This document shows, in pieces, positions 37,861 through 50,006 of a stretch of DNA of 64,000 nucleotides. Below the pieces are notes generated by a model. It was not told the DNA's origin. It searched no databases and saw only the letters and a program-made list of their open reading frames with translations. Both the position numbers and the translations under genes were made by a program. Within the stretch, counting starts at the first letter, position 1; every line of letters begins with the position of its first letter. This stretch comes from Latrodectus hesperus (taxonomy: Eukaryota; Arthropoda; Arachnida; Araneae; Theridiidae), in assembly GCA_037975125.1 (NCBI GenBank), contig CM075851.1, positions 76,387,349-76,451,348 on the forward strand, given 5' to 3'.

Positions 37861-40083
37861 TTCCTTGTAAAAACTTCCAGACGCAAAGTTTGAACTGTAA
37901 ATAGTATGCAAGATAGTTTTCTTGAGATATGCAATTTAAACGTCGCTATTCTTTGTGATTGAATTTCTTATTTGAAAATCAAACCACATAGGAGATAAAA
38001 AAGAAATAAATGAATGTGGATATTGTCACTACAAGTGTTTTCTAAGTGGTTCATCGATGAAATATTGATGTTAACTCGATGTATCTCAGATTTATGTAAA
38101 TACAGCTATAGTTTATAAATAAGCTAAATAAATAAAATTTTATAAAGTATGATTCTCATTGATTAAAATTTTCATGTATATGTGTATTTAATAATTAAAA
38201 GAATAAATTTGATGATATAATTTTTCTTTAATATCGTAAGTTGGATGATGAATTATATATACCAGCGTTATCACATACCACGATTATTTTGAGCAATTTA
38301 TTTGGAACTAAAAAAAATAAGTATTTGTTTAATAATAGCTCTTAAATAAATTAAAAATTCAAACTTGGAATAAATAGTAAATATTTTATAAAACATAAAG
38401 CAGCTAAAGAAAATATGTACACTGAAAATTTCTTTACTCTATAAACAACTTTAAATAGAAAACATTAAGTTTTAAATTTCATTTCTTTTTAATACTTTTA
38501 AGAAAAAAAGTAATAGTTCCACACAAAATTTTGAATAAAGCAAAAATTGCTTAATTAAACAATGTATTATTCACTTTATGCTTCTAGGAACCATTTTTTT
38601 CTGTATATACATGCGAACTACAAGCATTAGATAATAGCCAAATAAAAGAGCAGGCTATGTTATTTCTTTAACAATTAGTTTCAGAATTTTCATTATTTTT
38701 TTATGGATCATTTTACATGATATTAAATAATCCTAGGTAGACTAGAATATATATTTTTATTCTTATATAGGCTTTTATCTTAATAGATTTTACAAAGGCT
38801 TAGAATAGATTATCAACAATGTATAAAATTTTTGTTGATTTATATATTGTATGGAATACCATTGAATTTATATAATGATAGTGATGAAATATATTTAACA
38901 ACATAAAAAACAGCGAATATTACAGCTTTATTCAAAGAAGTAATAGTAATAAAATAAATTATTTGATACTTTAAAATAGTGTAACAAAAAATTAAAGTGT
39001 TGTGAATGTATAACCAATTTAGCAAAAGTAAAGAAAATCACATTGTAGAGCGATTATTGCTAGCATTATTTGTAAGAATATCACTAGCTTTTTACAGAAA
39101 ATATGTACATATACACGCTCCACAGAATTTAATATGGCACTGTTGACTGATGCATTTGTTGGACACCAGTTCCCTAATTATTGTCTGGATGTGCATAGAA
39201 TGCTTGAATGGTCAAGGTGACAATGTCATATAATAACTGAAGAAAAACCCACTGAACTTCGTGCTAAAATCTAAGTAAGAAATGTCCTTAAAATAGAAAC
39301 GAAATAGTCTTCAGAACTTTACAGATAAGTCGGTGGTTATGATGAATATCATCAATGAGTGTGGACATAATAATTGGTGGTACTTCGAATCAAACTGCAA
39401 ATCAATGAACTCGAATTATATCGTGGAAATACTGCTTGAGTTTTTTGATATCATATACAGAATCGATATTCATTTTATGAAATTTTGCTATTTTATTATT
39501 CTGGTTTATTTTTCACGATATTATGGTAATCACAAAGGAATAAAGTATAGAGTAATAAACAATTCATAATTCCATCAGATACTATTCTTTTACTTCTATT
39601 TTATGCTTTTTTTCCGAAGGTACTTTTCGACTTCAAATGGTACGGCTTGACATTAGTTGTAACTTTTAAAACCTCAAAATCACAATTTGTCGTCTCCACG
39701 AATTTGGCAAAATGACTATTTTATTGATTTTAGTGAAATAAAGTCAATGCTGTCATTTCAACTTATCAGCTTCTTCATCTTATACTCATCGATTTTATGT
39801 TCTTATTGTTGCAGATTCTTTTGATCCATTACCATGCTCCACTTCTTGTAAGGCGAGATGAATGACACATTCACTTTGATCTCTTATTTTTTTCTCTGTT
39901 AAGTTAAAAATGTGCTCGAATGATCATTTTGTATTTTCGACGTAGTATATTTAATGTTTTATTCAAAAGGAACGTAAACAATTATAAGTAAAGGGATTCA
40001 ATGAGAATAATTATATGAATTATATTTAATTTTTTAGAGTTTTTGAATAATTTTTTTTAAAATTATTTCTGTATACGGATTAT

Positions 40084-40085
<2 letters not shown>

Positions 40086-40160
<75 letters not shown>
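40086..40160. repeat. (TA)n microsatellite
   Basis: About 75 bp of pure TA repeat with no associated feature. Confidence 0.95.
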
Positions 40161-40161
<1 letters not shown>

Positions 40162-42084
40162 TGTTGGATTAATTCTACATATAATTTCCTTCTTTATCTT
40201 CAAGTTCTAAGTCTAAGGTTAATTTTAAGATTATTTTCAAATATATTTTAAATGCAAGCACAGTGTGCACTGATACAGTTAAAATTTTGATTATATGCGC
40301 CAATTATTAAGTATTATTTATCCGTCTAACCTTTGCTATTTAAAAATTATCCACGCGAAGGCAAATATACTTATTTGACTGCTATACTATAGAGGACTAT
40401 ACTATATAGGACTGCTTTTATTTGATAATTAGTTACAAGGAAAAATTTATTTCCTTCTCACATAATTAACAATCTAATCTATTAATTTCTCTGCTGCAAT
40501 TTTAGCTAATGTTATCCACTTTGACCTATAAAATACTTCGTATATTTTGGCTTTTAAATGAAGTCAGTATCTCGATCATCAAAATAAATCCAAGAGTAAG
40601 TGCTACTTTAAACTCTTATAACCCTCAAGCGAAAAAAATGCAAACTTGTTTATGTTTTTTTAAATACAAGAAATTTTAGCTCTGTCAGAATATAAGCTTA
40701 TTCAAGATACCCAAACATAAGATTCTAATAACACTCTCATAGAACTTAATAAAGAATATTGACTGATGGTATCACAAGACGATGAAAAATAGTATTTTAA
40801 ATATTTAATCATATTTATAAATAGGAAAACAGCATTTGAATTTTCCTTTATACTCTAAATAAAAATCTAAAATTCCCATGACAAGAATATTTTCCAGCTA
40901 ATAAGAACTTCAGGAAAACTCTGTTCTTATTTCGCCATCTCAGGTCAAAAACAGGAATAAAAAGTAATAACTATATTACCAACTTTATAGGGAATAATCA
41001 GTCAAGAATTTTAATCTTATTCCCATGAATTATTCTAAAATTAGATTACTTTGCATATTTCTTTACATAAATTGAATGCGAAGCAATATAAAATAAAATC
41101 ACAATCGTAAAACCTGAGTTATAAGTACTGAAAGAAGCAAAAATAAAGAACTCGTGAATTCAAATTACTAGATTTGATTCTCTATTTTTTTTCTTAAGAA
41201 AAGAAAATAATAAATTTGGAAAACTTTATAGTGAAAAAGTAAAAAATGCTATAAACAGCGTGGGCAGCATGATTGAGATTTCACGAAAATAGCAATTTTC
41301 TTTTTATAAAATGTTTTCGTCTCCGAATGATAAAGTCAATTACTTTTCTTTCTTATGTGTGAATAAAGTGGAAAATAACTAAAAATGATTTTAAACACAA
41401 CTCTGAAGCTTCAGGAAAATTTGAAAATCGCATATGGAGACCACCCACTCTAGGATACGTGTTATGATTTAAATCATCAAATTGTGTTCTAATATAAATA
41501 TTTAAACACTAATTTTTTTTAAAAGAAATAATAAAACGTGTTTTTATCGTAAAATATTTCAAATATAATTCACATAAAAAATTCTTATCGATTTAGTTTT
41601 TAAGAAAATATTTGTTTTAATTATTTAATATTGAAGAGTTTTTATATTTAAATCTTTTAAAACAAGAAATATTTCGGGAGACATTTACTTAGCAAAATTG
41701 TATTGAATAACGAGAAGTTTTTAGAATTTAAAACAAATTTAAAAAAAAGAACTCTAAATTTTCAAATATATTTGTTTCTTAAATTTGTGTTTTGCAAATT
41801 TCGTCAACAGGTAAATCAAATCTCTAAGGCTTAATGTGATAGTTCGGAAGAGTTATTTGATATCCATATAAAATATGTTATCAGCTCCTCTGAAACATTA
41901 TGGTTATCCGAAAAGTGAATTTCCCATAAAAAGAAACAAAACATAATTAACCAGAAAGATTTATAGCAAAAGTACAAACATATTTCAGATACTTCTCAAG
42001 ATAAGGACCAACACACAAGACCAGACAAGAAAATATTTGTCATACCGTGGGTTAAGTTTTTGTATTTCAGTATCATAGAATCTA

Positions 42085-42779
42085 AGTTGGTTGGTTGGGT
42101 TTTCTGGCGCAAGGTCCAAAAAAGGACAAACTGCGCCAATCTTTGCTTTTTTTAAAATTTTTTTTATTAATTAAAATAAGGAAAACCCAAGCAACATTAA
42201 AACATTTTAAAATACAAAAAACAGTGTATATACAATTGCTTGATAAAATATAAATTTAAAATATATTTAAATTTAAAAATGGCGAAAATCTATTGCTCTC
42301 AAAAGGAGAATAGATTTCTATTTGGAGGTTCTCCCAGTAAATCAAAAAATGTTAAAATATCTGTTTTAAAAAAGTGTGTAAACGTAAATAGTTAAAATCA
42401 TGACATGAAATTAAAGTATGATATATTGTAAAAGGTTCATCACAAGTTTCACACCATGGATTTAATTCGTTTAAGACAAATGTTTGTGTGTGAAACGTGT
42501 GTGTCCGATTCGAAGGCGAGTCAAACGAACATCAGCACTTCGTAACGGTAAAACTGTTTATGTGATGAAGTATGGCATGCAATTTATTAGTGACATGCAT
42601 ATTCCACGACTCCTGCCAAAGATCTTGAATGAATTTTTTAACACACCTTCTCACATCCAACAAAGGAATGGATGGAAGAGATGGGCTGGATGCAGATTTC
42701 GCAGCTGTATCAGCCTTCTCATTGCCATCGAGACTTACATGACTTGGGATCCAGCAGAAAATAATGTCATATCCCTTGC
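42085..42779 (-). mobile_element. 5'-truncated LINE with RNase H end, 14-bp TSD
   Basis: A 695-bp insertion is flanked by identical tatcatagaatcta at 42071-42084 and 42780-42793. On the minus strand it starts inside an RNase H domain and ends with an untranslated tail closing in aacccaaccaaccaact. The last 60 bp form a nested hairpin (42105-42138), also seen near 53061-53092 and half-present at 12588-12625. RNase H downstream of the reverse transcriptase points to an I/LOA/R1-like clade rather than Jockey or RTE; the clade is inferred. Confidence 0.9.
42352..42779 (-). pseudogene. LINE ORF2 3' end: RNase H and CCHC-like tail
   Basis: The fragment opens with YDIIFCWIPSHV and GNEKADTAAK, the last RNase H motif (His and Asp). 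After one frameshift near 42545 it continues LTRLRIGHTRFTHKHL, then WCETCDEPFTIYHTLISC, a Cys-Cys-His-Cys motif typical of the extreme C-terminus of RNase H LINEs. It stops at 42352. The frame upstream is continuous with mariner coding sequence purely by chance of the insertion, so an apparent 94-residue protein here is a chimera of two transposons. Confidence 0.85.
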
Positions 42780-44383
42780 TATCATAGAATCTACCGCCTG
42801 AGAATGGAGCCAACATGTCACAGTTGACTTCACGTCTTCGTCTTTGGGGAAATTATAGGAATTTCCTCAATGATAAGAACAGAAAGAAGTCACTGGGAAC
42901 AAGTTCGGAACTATAGGGTAGATGGTCAAATATTCCTCAGCCAAAATTTTACAGCAGTCATTTTTATGGAATTCATCGTATGAAGGCAAGAGATGTCGTG
43001 GAGTAACAAAACATCAGTACTGAATATCCCGCGTCTCTTGTTCAAAATGGCTCGTTGTAAGTTCTTAAGAATTGGGCTGCAATGTTCAACGTTTACTGTT
43101 GCATCTTGCAGTCAGCAGGAGAAGAAAAAAGATCCGACATCTTCTCGCACTATACCAACTTTAATATAAGATATCTGAAAATTAGGATTGGAACATATGA
43201 TAGCCACACCCACAATCTACCCTACAAGAACGTTTTATTTAGGTCATTTTGCCGCGCCATCTTTTGGAGCGGTGGGAGACTTACTTTCTGGATGGCCCTC
43301 GTACATCACAGCTTTTTTAAACCATTATTGAGATATTAATTTTATTTTTACCACAAAATAATCTTAATTTTCAAGTTTGAAAAGGAATCCATAGAGATTT
43401 ATTTGACGATTTTCGCATACATGCGAAAAAAAAATCTGCACTAGCAAAATTGTTATGTCAATATGATTTATGTTTAATTTAATTTAATGGACTTAGGACT
43501 GGTATTGTAGGAATTACAAAAATCAATATAATTTTTAAGTAATATATGTAATCATCAAAATTTTAATATTTTTCATCTCGCAATGTTTATTTAACAAATT
43601 TTAAAATATGTTATAAATACACATGAATGCACCAAATGAAACTATATATGAACCGAAATAAAACCAAAATTGAAACCATATAAGTACATCATAAAATCAC
43701 CAAGTACATCACAAAATTTTAGATGAATGCTTATAGGTAATATGTTAGAAGATCGTGTTATATAACTATTATTAACTGAACTAATGCCTTTGAATTAATA
43801 ACTGTAATTTATATGCACATGTTTTGGGCATAAAATATTAGTATGATACATTTCGTAATATTTTATGGTAATTCATGTGATTTATAAATAAGCAAGAACA
43901 GGAAATTAGAGTTCATGATAAATTTGGCAGTGGTCTGGAAAAAAATCACATGAAATAAACATAAAATACAACTTAACTAAGTATATAATAACATAATAAA
44001 TTGATAGAAAAACATATACAACTATAAAAGATTTACAAAATAATTTTATATTTAAGAAGATAGAGAAAAGAAATTGTTCAATTTTCTTATCTTCATTTTT
44101 GTCGGTTTAATGCTTTTAAATATAACTTTTATTTTAATACTGTATATTTTACTTTAAAATGCAAGTAATGACTGAATTAACTTATTTATTCGCGGGGAGA
44201 AAAATAAAAAAGCATTTGATTGGTTATGGATTAAAAAAGTGTTTGAAAACAATACAAGACGGTGAAAATTGTGGAATTGTGCGCCCTTAACTCTTCAAAG
44301 CATGAATATATAATGTAAGAAAAAAACACACGCTGCTAATTAATTTTTTTTAATCAAAAAATGAAAACGGTTTCAAATTTTAC

Positions 44384-44474
44384 CTTTATAATAACCATTT
44401 TACTCAGCGAACAAATGGGCTCCACCCAATCGAAAAGGGACTTGTAATCTTCTTTTTCCATGGACAGCAGTTTC
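44384..44474 (-). CDS. RhoGEF gene, exon for first part of the DH domain
   Basis: This 91-nt exon has a TAG acceptor and a GTAAAA donor. Its first base completes a codon needing two bases from the previous exon, and it ends in phase 0. It encodes KLLSMEKEDYKSLFDWVEPI then CSLSKMVIIK. The pattern LFxxVxxI xxL matches the DH segment IFgNIxxIxxxH, and when joined to the exon at 19068 the spacing to the conserved Trp agrees with known DH domains without a gap. The phase demands an upstream exon of length 1 mod 3 after the exon at 61927, which the 22-nt exon at 48267-48288 supplies. Confidence 0.78.
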
Positions 44475-47400
44475 CTATAACAATGATTAAAGAGTCAATG
44501 TTCTGCTGCAAGATTCCAAATATAAACTATATTTTCATCTGAACAAAACTTATATTTTAATTATAGTATTTATATAAAACAAATTCTAAAGCAACTTATA
44601 TATTGGATACATTATTATGTCAGGAAATTCGAAGACAAAATTATATGATTGTTAGATTAGCTTTGATTAATCAAAAACATGTGAAATTCACCAAGCATGT
44701 ACCAATATGGATGAGAGAAAAGAAGCATTTATTTCAATTATTTTTAAACATTATTTTTATTTGAAATAGTGCATTATATGTTATTTACTTGAGATAATTT
44801 TGTTGAATAATATTTATTTGACATGTTACAACAATCTGATTCATATAAAATATCTTATTTTTGCCTTTATGCACAGTATATTCCAAATTTTTATGCATGT
44901 TCCAAGACATCGCCTTAGCCCAATTTCTGGTTGTGGAATTAAAATTGATTAAGATATTAAAAGGTGACGCAAAAAATATTTTTATTGTCACAGAAATAAT
45001 AAGATATGTACAAATGAAGTTCGGAAATTCAATTACACAATTAAACAACAAGATATCTACAATTGGAAGTAATTACCACCATGTTTAGCTTTATCAGGGA
45101 ATATTGACCATATTGACATAAATGCATGATATTTCTCTCAGTGGCACAAGACAAGCGTCAAAAACCTATCCCAAGGCATTACAAAATTAGCAAAAATTTC
45201 AAAATAAAAATTATAAAAATTTAAAATGAACGCTGAAAATGACAACTAATAAGAGTAAATATTTAAATAGAAGCAACTATAAATCCAATTGTCAACGATG
45301 AATCGGATAAGGATATTAAAAAGTCAATTTTCATTTGTATGTATATTTTATTGTTTTCTGTCATATAGCTTCATTTATAGATTTCTGCTTGCTTTTTATC
45401 ATATAATAAATATTCTAAATCCATTTTCTATTGTTAAATTAAAAAAAATTTTAAAACCAATATGTATACAAAAAAGAGTACAAAAATTCGTCAATATTTA
45501 TCAATTATATAATACCTATAAACAAATGTTCTTAGCATTTCAGCAAGATTATCAAATTTATCTGATATTCAAAAATCTCCAAGAAGTTCAACTTCAACGA
45601 ATGCCATAGCATTCATATTAAATAATGAATGAAAAAGTTATTTCGCGTAAAAATTGTTAGGTTAAAATTAATTTTATTATTTGGACTAGAAATTTTTAGA
45701 AAAATTTTAGAAAAAAATAATAGGAATTAGAAATTTATAAATTTTACGGATAGTTCTTCATTGCTTAAGAAATATCTTAATAATAAGTTATATATCGTAA
45801 ACTCATTCAAAATTAAGGTTAACAGTTTTTATGAGTTCAAGTTAATTTTTGTAAAATACAAATATTTTAAAAAATTATAATATTTTAAATAATAAGCTTC
45901 ATAGTTCCATTTTCTTCGTAAGTGAAATGGATATTAACATTTTAAAATTATTTTACACAATTTCTTTTAATCAAATACTTTAAATTTTTAAACATAGTAT
46001 GACCTTATGAGAAAATTATATTCATAATCCAAAGGTAATAGTGAGCCTGTCATTAATTTGATAAATATTTGTGTAACAATATTTTACGCTACAACGGCTG
46101 TTCAAAATCAATAAAACATTTTTTAAAATTAATTCCAGCTCCCTCAGCTACTATTTCCCTTAATCTAGATCATTTCGTCCCATTTGTCAGCAATTGTCAC
46201 GTTTCTCTTTCTCTTTTCCTTCTACATAACCTCCAATCTTTCCATCCATAAAACAAGTTGATTCATGCATAACGAACGACTTTTCAGCTGCCTTTGCCTC
46301 ATTACCGCACACGTCACGTTCTCCATTAAAAGGAAAATTTCACTTCAGAAATTTAATGACGTTGAATAAGAAGTAAATCTCTTAAATATGTAAAAAAAAA
46401 AAAAAACATTATATTTTAAAAATGAAAAGTTTTTATTCTTTTATTTCATGAAAAAAATTAGACTGAACTGAGGTAACGGATTTTGAAATTTCTGCGCGAA
46501 AATCCAATTAAGAATGTTCAATTGAGTTGAAAAGAGCAAAAAGATATTGCAAAAATAAGCATTGAAAATGTAAAAGAAATAAAATTTTTGAATTATTTAA
46601 AAAGATTTCGCGTAAACAAATCATTCCCAGAATCCAAAAGAGCAACTAGAATAGAAATGTTTTATTACCATTGAATTTGTCGGATATTTTCTGCAATATA
46701 AAAGGCAGACAAAAGTAAACAATCATATTTTCGATAAATATAAGGTTTTAAGCAGTTTTATACCATTTAAAAATAGTTTTGAAAAAGATTTTCACTCTAT
46801 GTATTATTAATGAAAAAAAATATTATACCAAAGTTATTCTGAGATTACTCATACGAATTTGAAAAAAAAAATAATGTAATTTATATATTATCTTCAGTTA
46901 AAGATTTTTCAATTTTCCCAACTCTTTAACTATCTTCAAATTTTTTCCAGACTATTTCTTTATTATAATTAAACGCCACAAAATATTATTTTAATATTAA
47001 ACAGTGGTACATCAACATGCAGAATGCCCAAATGCGTTTGCTTTCCCGCTTAATTTTAGAATATTGATAGATGTAGATAATTGAGATATCTGATAATGTA
47101 GATGTTGAGACAGATATAGATAAAGTGTAAAATTATACGAATATGGTTGCGTTGCTTAAGATCATAAGATTTGCAGAGGTCTTAAAGTTGCATGTTTGCA
47201 GAAGTTGATAGTCCTATATAGCTAAATAAACAAGATTAGGAAAAATGCCAATAACAAATTTTTAAGCAGTCGATATTAAAATGTAAGAACCATGGTTGCA
47301 GGCAACCGAAGAAAAAACGCGCATAATGCATGTTTGTGAAACTTTTTTAACACTTTTAATTCGAAATGGGGATACTTTCCATGATTTAGGTGTGTATTAT

Positions 47401-48266
47401 GAACGGGAGCATATTGAACAATTCCGGTAAATGTTTCAAATGATAATTTCTGCTATCTATAAAAGGAAACCCGAAGCACCTATAATGCATATTAAATAAT
47501 AAGCGAGTTATAAGCACGTCCCAAAATGAACTCCGAAATATGAAAAAAGGAAACGTTAACATCAGGCATTGGACTGTGAGTTCTAATATAGTTACGTCAA
47601 GAAATGCTCAAAAAGTAGTTACTAATTGCTATAAGGTACACAAATTTACCGTTGGTACTTACTTTCCTTTCCTTCTAAAACTATGCACATTTATACACTG
47701 AAAAGTATCTTTCTGAGGCGTTGTGTGATATAAAGTGTTAGATAGAACTCAGCTGTATACCAATATGAGCTGTACGCATTGTTTTCTAATCATGTATGTT
47801 TGCAAGGTATCATTCAGTGAAAAATCACTGTTGCTCTTCAACTTTGTAGTTAACAATTTTCCAGATTTTAAATTTGGCTTTAGAGATAGATTCACTAGTT
47901 TTCGAATTTTATTACTAGAGCTGCCGGTGATAGTCTAGTCTTAAAGCACTGTTGAGTCATTTCACTATACCACGACATTTTATTATTACCCTAGCTGTCA
48001 GGGCTCTAAAATTAAGAAACTTTATTTTAGGCAACTTGTAAGAATAAACTATAATGCCGTTCCAATTATTTATTAGTATGAGTTAAGAGAAGAAAATTGT
48101 CATTAGATTAAATTTAGCTTAACAAAACTATTTTCTGCTTACATGAATGTAATTAAGAATTTTTTTTGAACATTTTTATAAAATTTTATAACTTTACGCT
48201 AAACAAATTGAATTTTACATTGTTAAAGCTTAGTATCACAGCTTTATTAAAAATGATTAATCTTAC
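44475..48266 (-). other. RhoGEF intron, ~3.8 kb
   Basis: AT-rich intron between the candidate 22-nt exon and the DH exon at 44384. Short open frames on both strands are AT-biased and show no domains. No repeats with clear borders were seen. Confidence 0.45.
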
Positions 48267-48288
48267 CGAAGTGGCTTTTCATACAGAT
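48267..48288 (-). CDS. Candidate 22-nt RhoGEF exon (Tyr-x-x-Pro-Leu helix)
   Basis: A good acceptor (ctgtttcag) and a GTAAGA donor bracket 22 nt. In the phase set by the downstream exon the reading is LYEKPLR, the last Arg being completed by the next exon's G. The first helix of DH domains ends in the motif YxxPL, so the content is what is missing from the downstream exon. The length (1 mod 3) also repairs the phase between the exon ending at 61927 and the one starting at 44474. Splice signals, phase and motif agree, although so small an exon needs transcript support. Confidence 0.55.
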
Positions 48289-49956
48289 CTGAAACAGTTT
48301 TCAAAGTATGGCAATAATCTTTTTCTGAGGATAAGATCTCTTCTACTATCCTTAGGCGAACATCGGTGGCTAAAAAAATAAAGGAAAAATTAAGTAAATG
48401 CATCCGTAGGAAATGTTTATTTGTAACATGGAATAAATAAAAGGAAGGAAATAAGTGAAGTCATTTATGAACACAAAAGTCGTATATTTTTATTATGTAT
48501 ATTTAAAATAATGTTTCAATAAAATTCATCGTAAGATACATTTCAAGAACGGAAGATCATAGAATATAAAGATAATAGCAGTTATTTGTAATCTCAATTT
48601 GGCTGGTCACCAAGTCCCATATGAATATCTATCCTCTATATTCAAACACATGCATACATAGGAATATATGCTTACAGCCTCGGTAGATTTTATATTCAAG
48701 CACGAATAAGGTATGTAATTCTATGTGATTGCATTTAGTTTGCATACTTTTTCAACTTTTTTTTAAATAGACTATTTTGTTAGCAATTTAAAGGAAAAGT
48801 TCTTTGAAAGCAAACAAAAACTATAGTTTAGCTGAAAACAAAAATGTTCATAGCAGAAAAAAATAAAGTTATCAATTTTAAAATAATTTCTAATACAATC
48901 AAACAATATTTTAATAAGTCTCATCATATTCTAATTTTCAGTATTAATAATATCAGTTGTAGTATCACCTGCACAAAATAATGATGGAATTTCATTACAG
49001 CTTATTCAAATCAGATATATGATTGGACATGGACAAGATCCCCATAAAATTATATATTTAAATATTTATAGGCTTATAAAGATGATTTTAATTTTTAAGT
49101 ACTACTTTTAAGTACTATTTTTACTGATTCATTTTTAATATGCACTGTTCTTACATTTACAATACTCTTTTTTACCATTGCAGTTGATATAAGACATATT
49201 TTTATGAAAAATATTGATTTAAAATTATTAAAGCAATCGAATTTCGATAAATGTTTAAAAACTTTGTTTTCTTTTTTTTCTTCATTCTTCTTAATGAAAT
49301 TAAAAAAATATATTATACCTTCATTAGTTAGACTTAGTTTCACTTTATTACATTTCAATTCAGAAATGAAAGTTTAGGATAGAGAATTTTATGATAAAGT
49401 TCATTTATTTTATATTCCATTACTAAGCAAAATACCAAGATTGCTACTTAAAGAAAACACTGAATAAATTATATAAATGCTGTAGATTTTCTCTAAATAC
49501 ATATATATATACTTTCATTGCTATCAATTTCTAAAATAAACATACGCAAAAATCAAAAGTGACCAGCATAATGATTTCTCCTATCTTATATACCGAAGGT
49601 AATGTAGAACTATTAAATTATTAAATAAAAGACATTGTGTTGAATAAAAACGCTTGTTTTCTTAACTCAGTTTAAAAAATGAATGAAACTATTTAACTCA
49701 AATTTATTCATAAGCGTAGGTAGCAATATTGAAAATAAATAAATGTGGTTAAGGAAAAAAGAGTAAAATATAATGTAACCACTTCCTGTTTCAAGAGAAA
49801 CACCTTTTCAGCCAAAGCGGAAGTGCTTTAGCGGATTGAATTTATTTACTCTAGGAATTTATTACTGAACTTGATTTAAATAAAAGTGATTTTTTTTAAT
49901 TACATATCTAATGTAAAATCTTTTATTTACCAAACCGATTATGTAGCATATTACAT

Positions 49957-49958
<2 letters not shown>

Positions 49959-50000
<42 letters not shown>

Positions 50001-50006
50001 TATATA
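49959..50006. repeat. (TA)n microsatellite
   Basis: About 48 bp of TA repeat with one aaa interruption near its right end. Confidence 0.92.

Larger units (their letters stand above)
42030..43130 (-). pseudogene. Mariner transposase pseudogene (C-terminal part)
   Basis: In transcription order, TVNVEHCSPILKNLQRAIL and LNKRRGIFSTDVLLLHD lie near 43110-42990, the latter holding the second catalytic Asp. After a frameshift, IFDHLPYSSELVPSDFFLF near 42920-42870 holds the third Asp. Then comes GGRFYDS at about 42780, where the LINE insertion cuts the frame. Beyond the LINE, at 42084 and leftwards, the frame resumes with RFYDTEIQKLNPRYDK, the usual end region of mariner transposases. Stops and frameshifts are present, and the first catalytic Asp region is not visible. 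Confidence 0.85.
41897..43301 (-). mobile_element. Mariner-type transposon remnant, split by a LINE
   Basis: The right end on the plus strand reads tttctggatggccctcg followed by TA, so on the minus strand the element begins cgagggccatccagaaagt. A related inverted end, tggttatccgaaaagt, lies at about 41899. Without the 709 bp of LINE plus one TSD copy, the element is only about 700 bp, so much of the 5' half of the transposase gene is missing. The surviving minus-strand coding sequence carries the second and third thirds of a DD34D transposase. Mariner transposases cut and paste DNA at TA sites; this copy is dead. Confidence 0.85.
19114..44383 (-). other. RhoGEF intron, ~25.3 kb
   Basis: The largest intron of the gene, phase 0. 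It carries a SINE (19487-19663), a complete hAT transposon (22923-25451) in a local duplication, (TA)n arrays, a fold-back structure (34.4-35.1 kb), a 20-bp minisatellite (37.36 kb), a mariner element broken by a LINE (41897-43301) and a candidate 21-nt microexon (28919-28939). Less AT-rich blocks at about 26140-26530 and 37470-37860 might be regulatory. The stretches 19680-22470, 29230-34200, 35100-37360, 37900-40080, 40170-41890 and 43310-44380 are AT-rich intron in which I see nothing else supportable. Confidence 0.55.
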
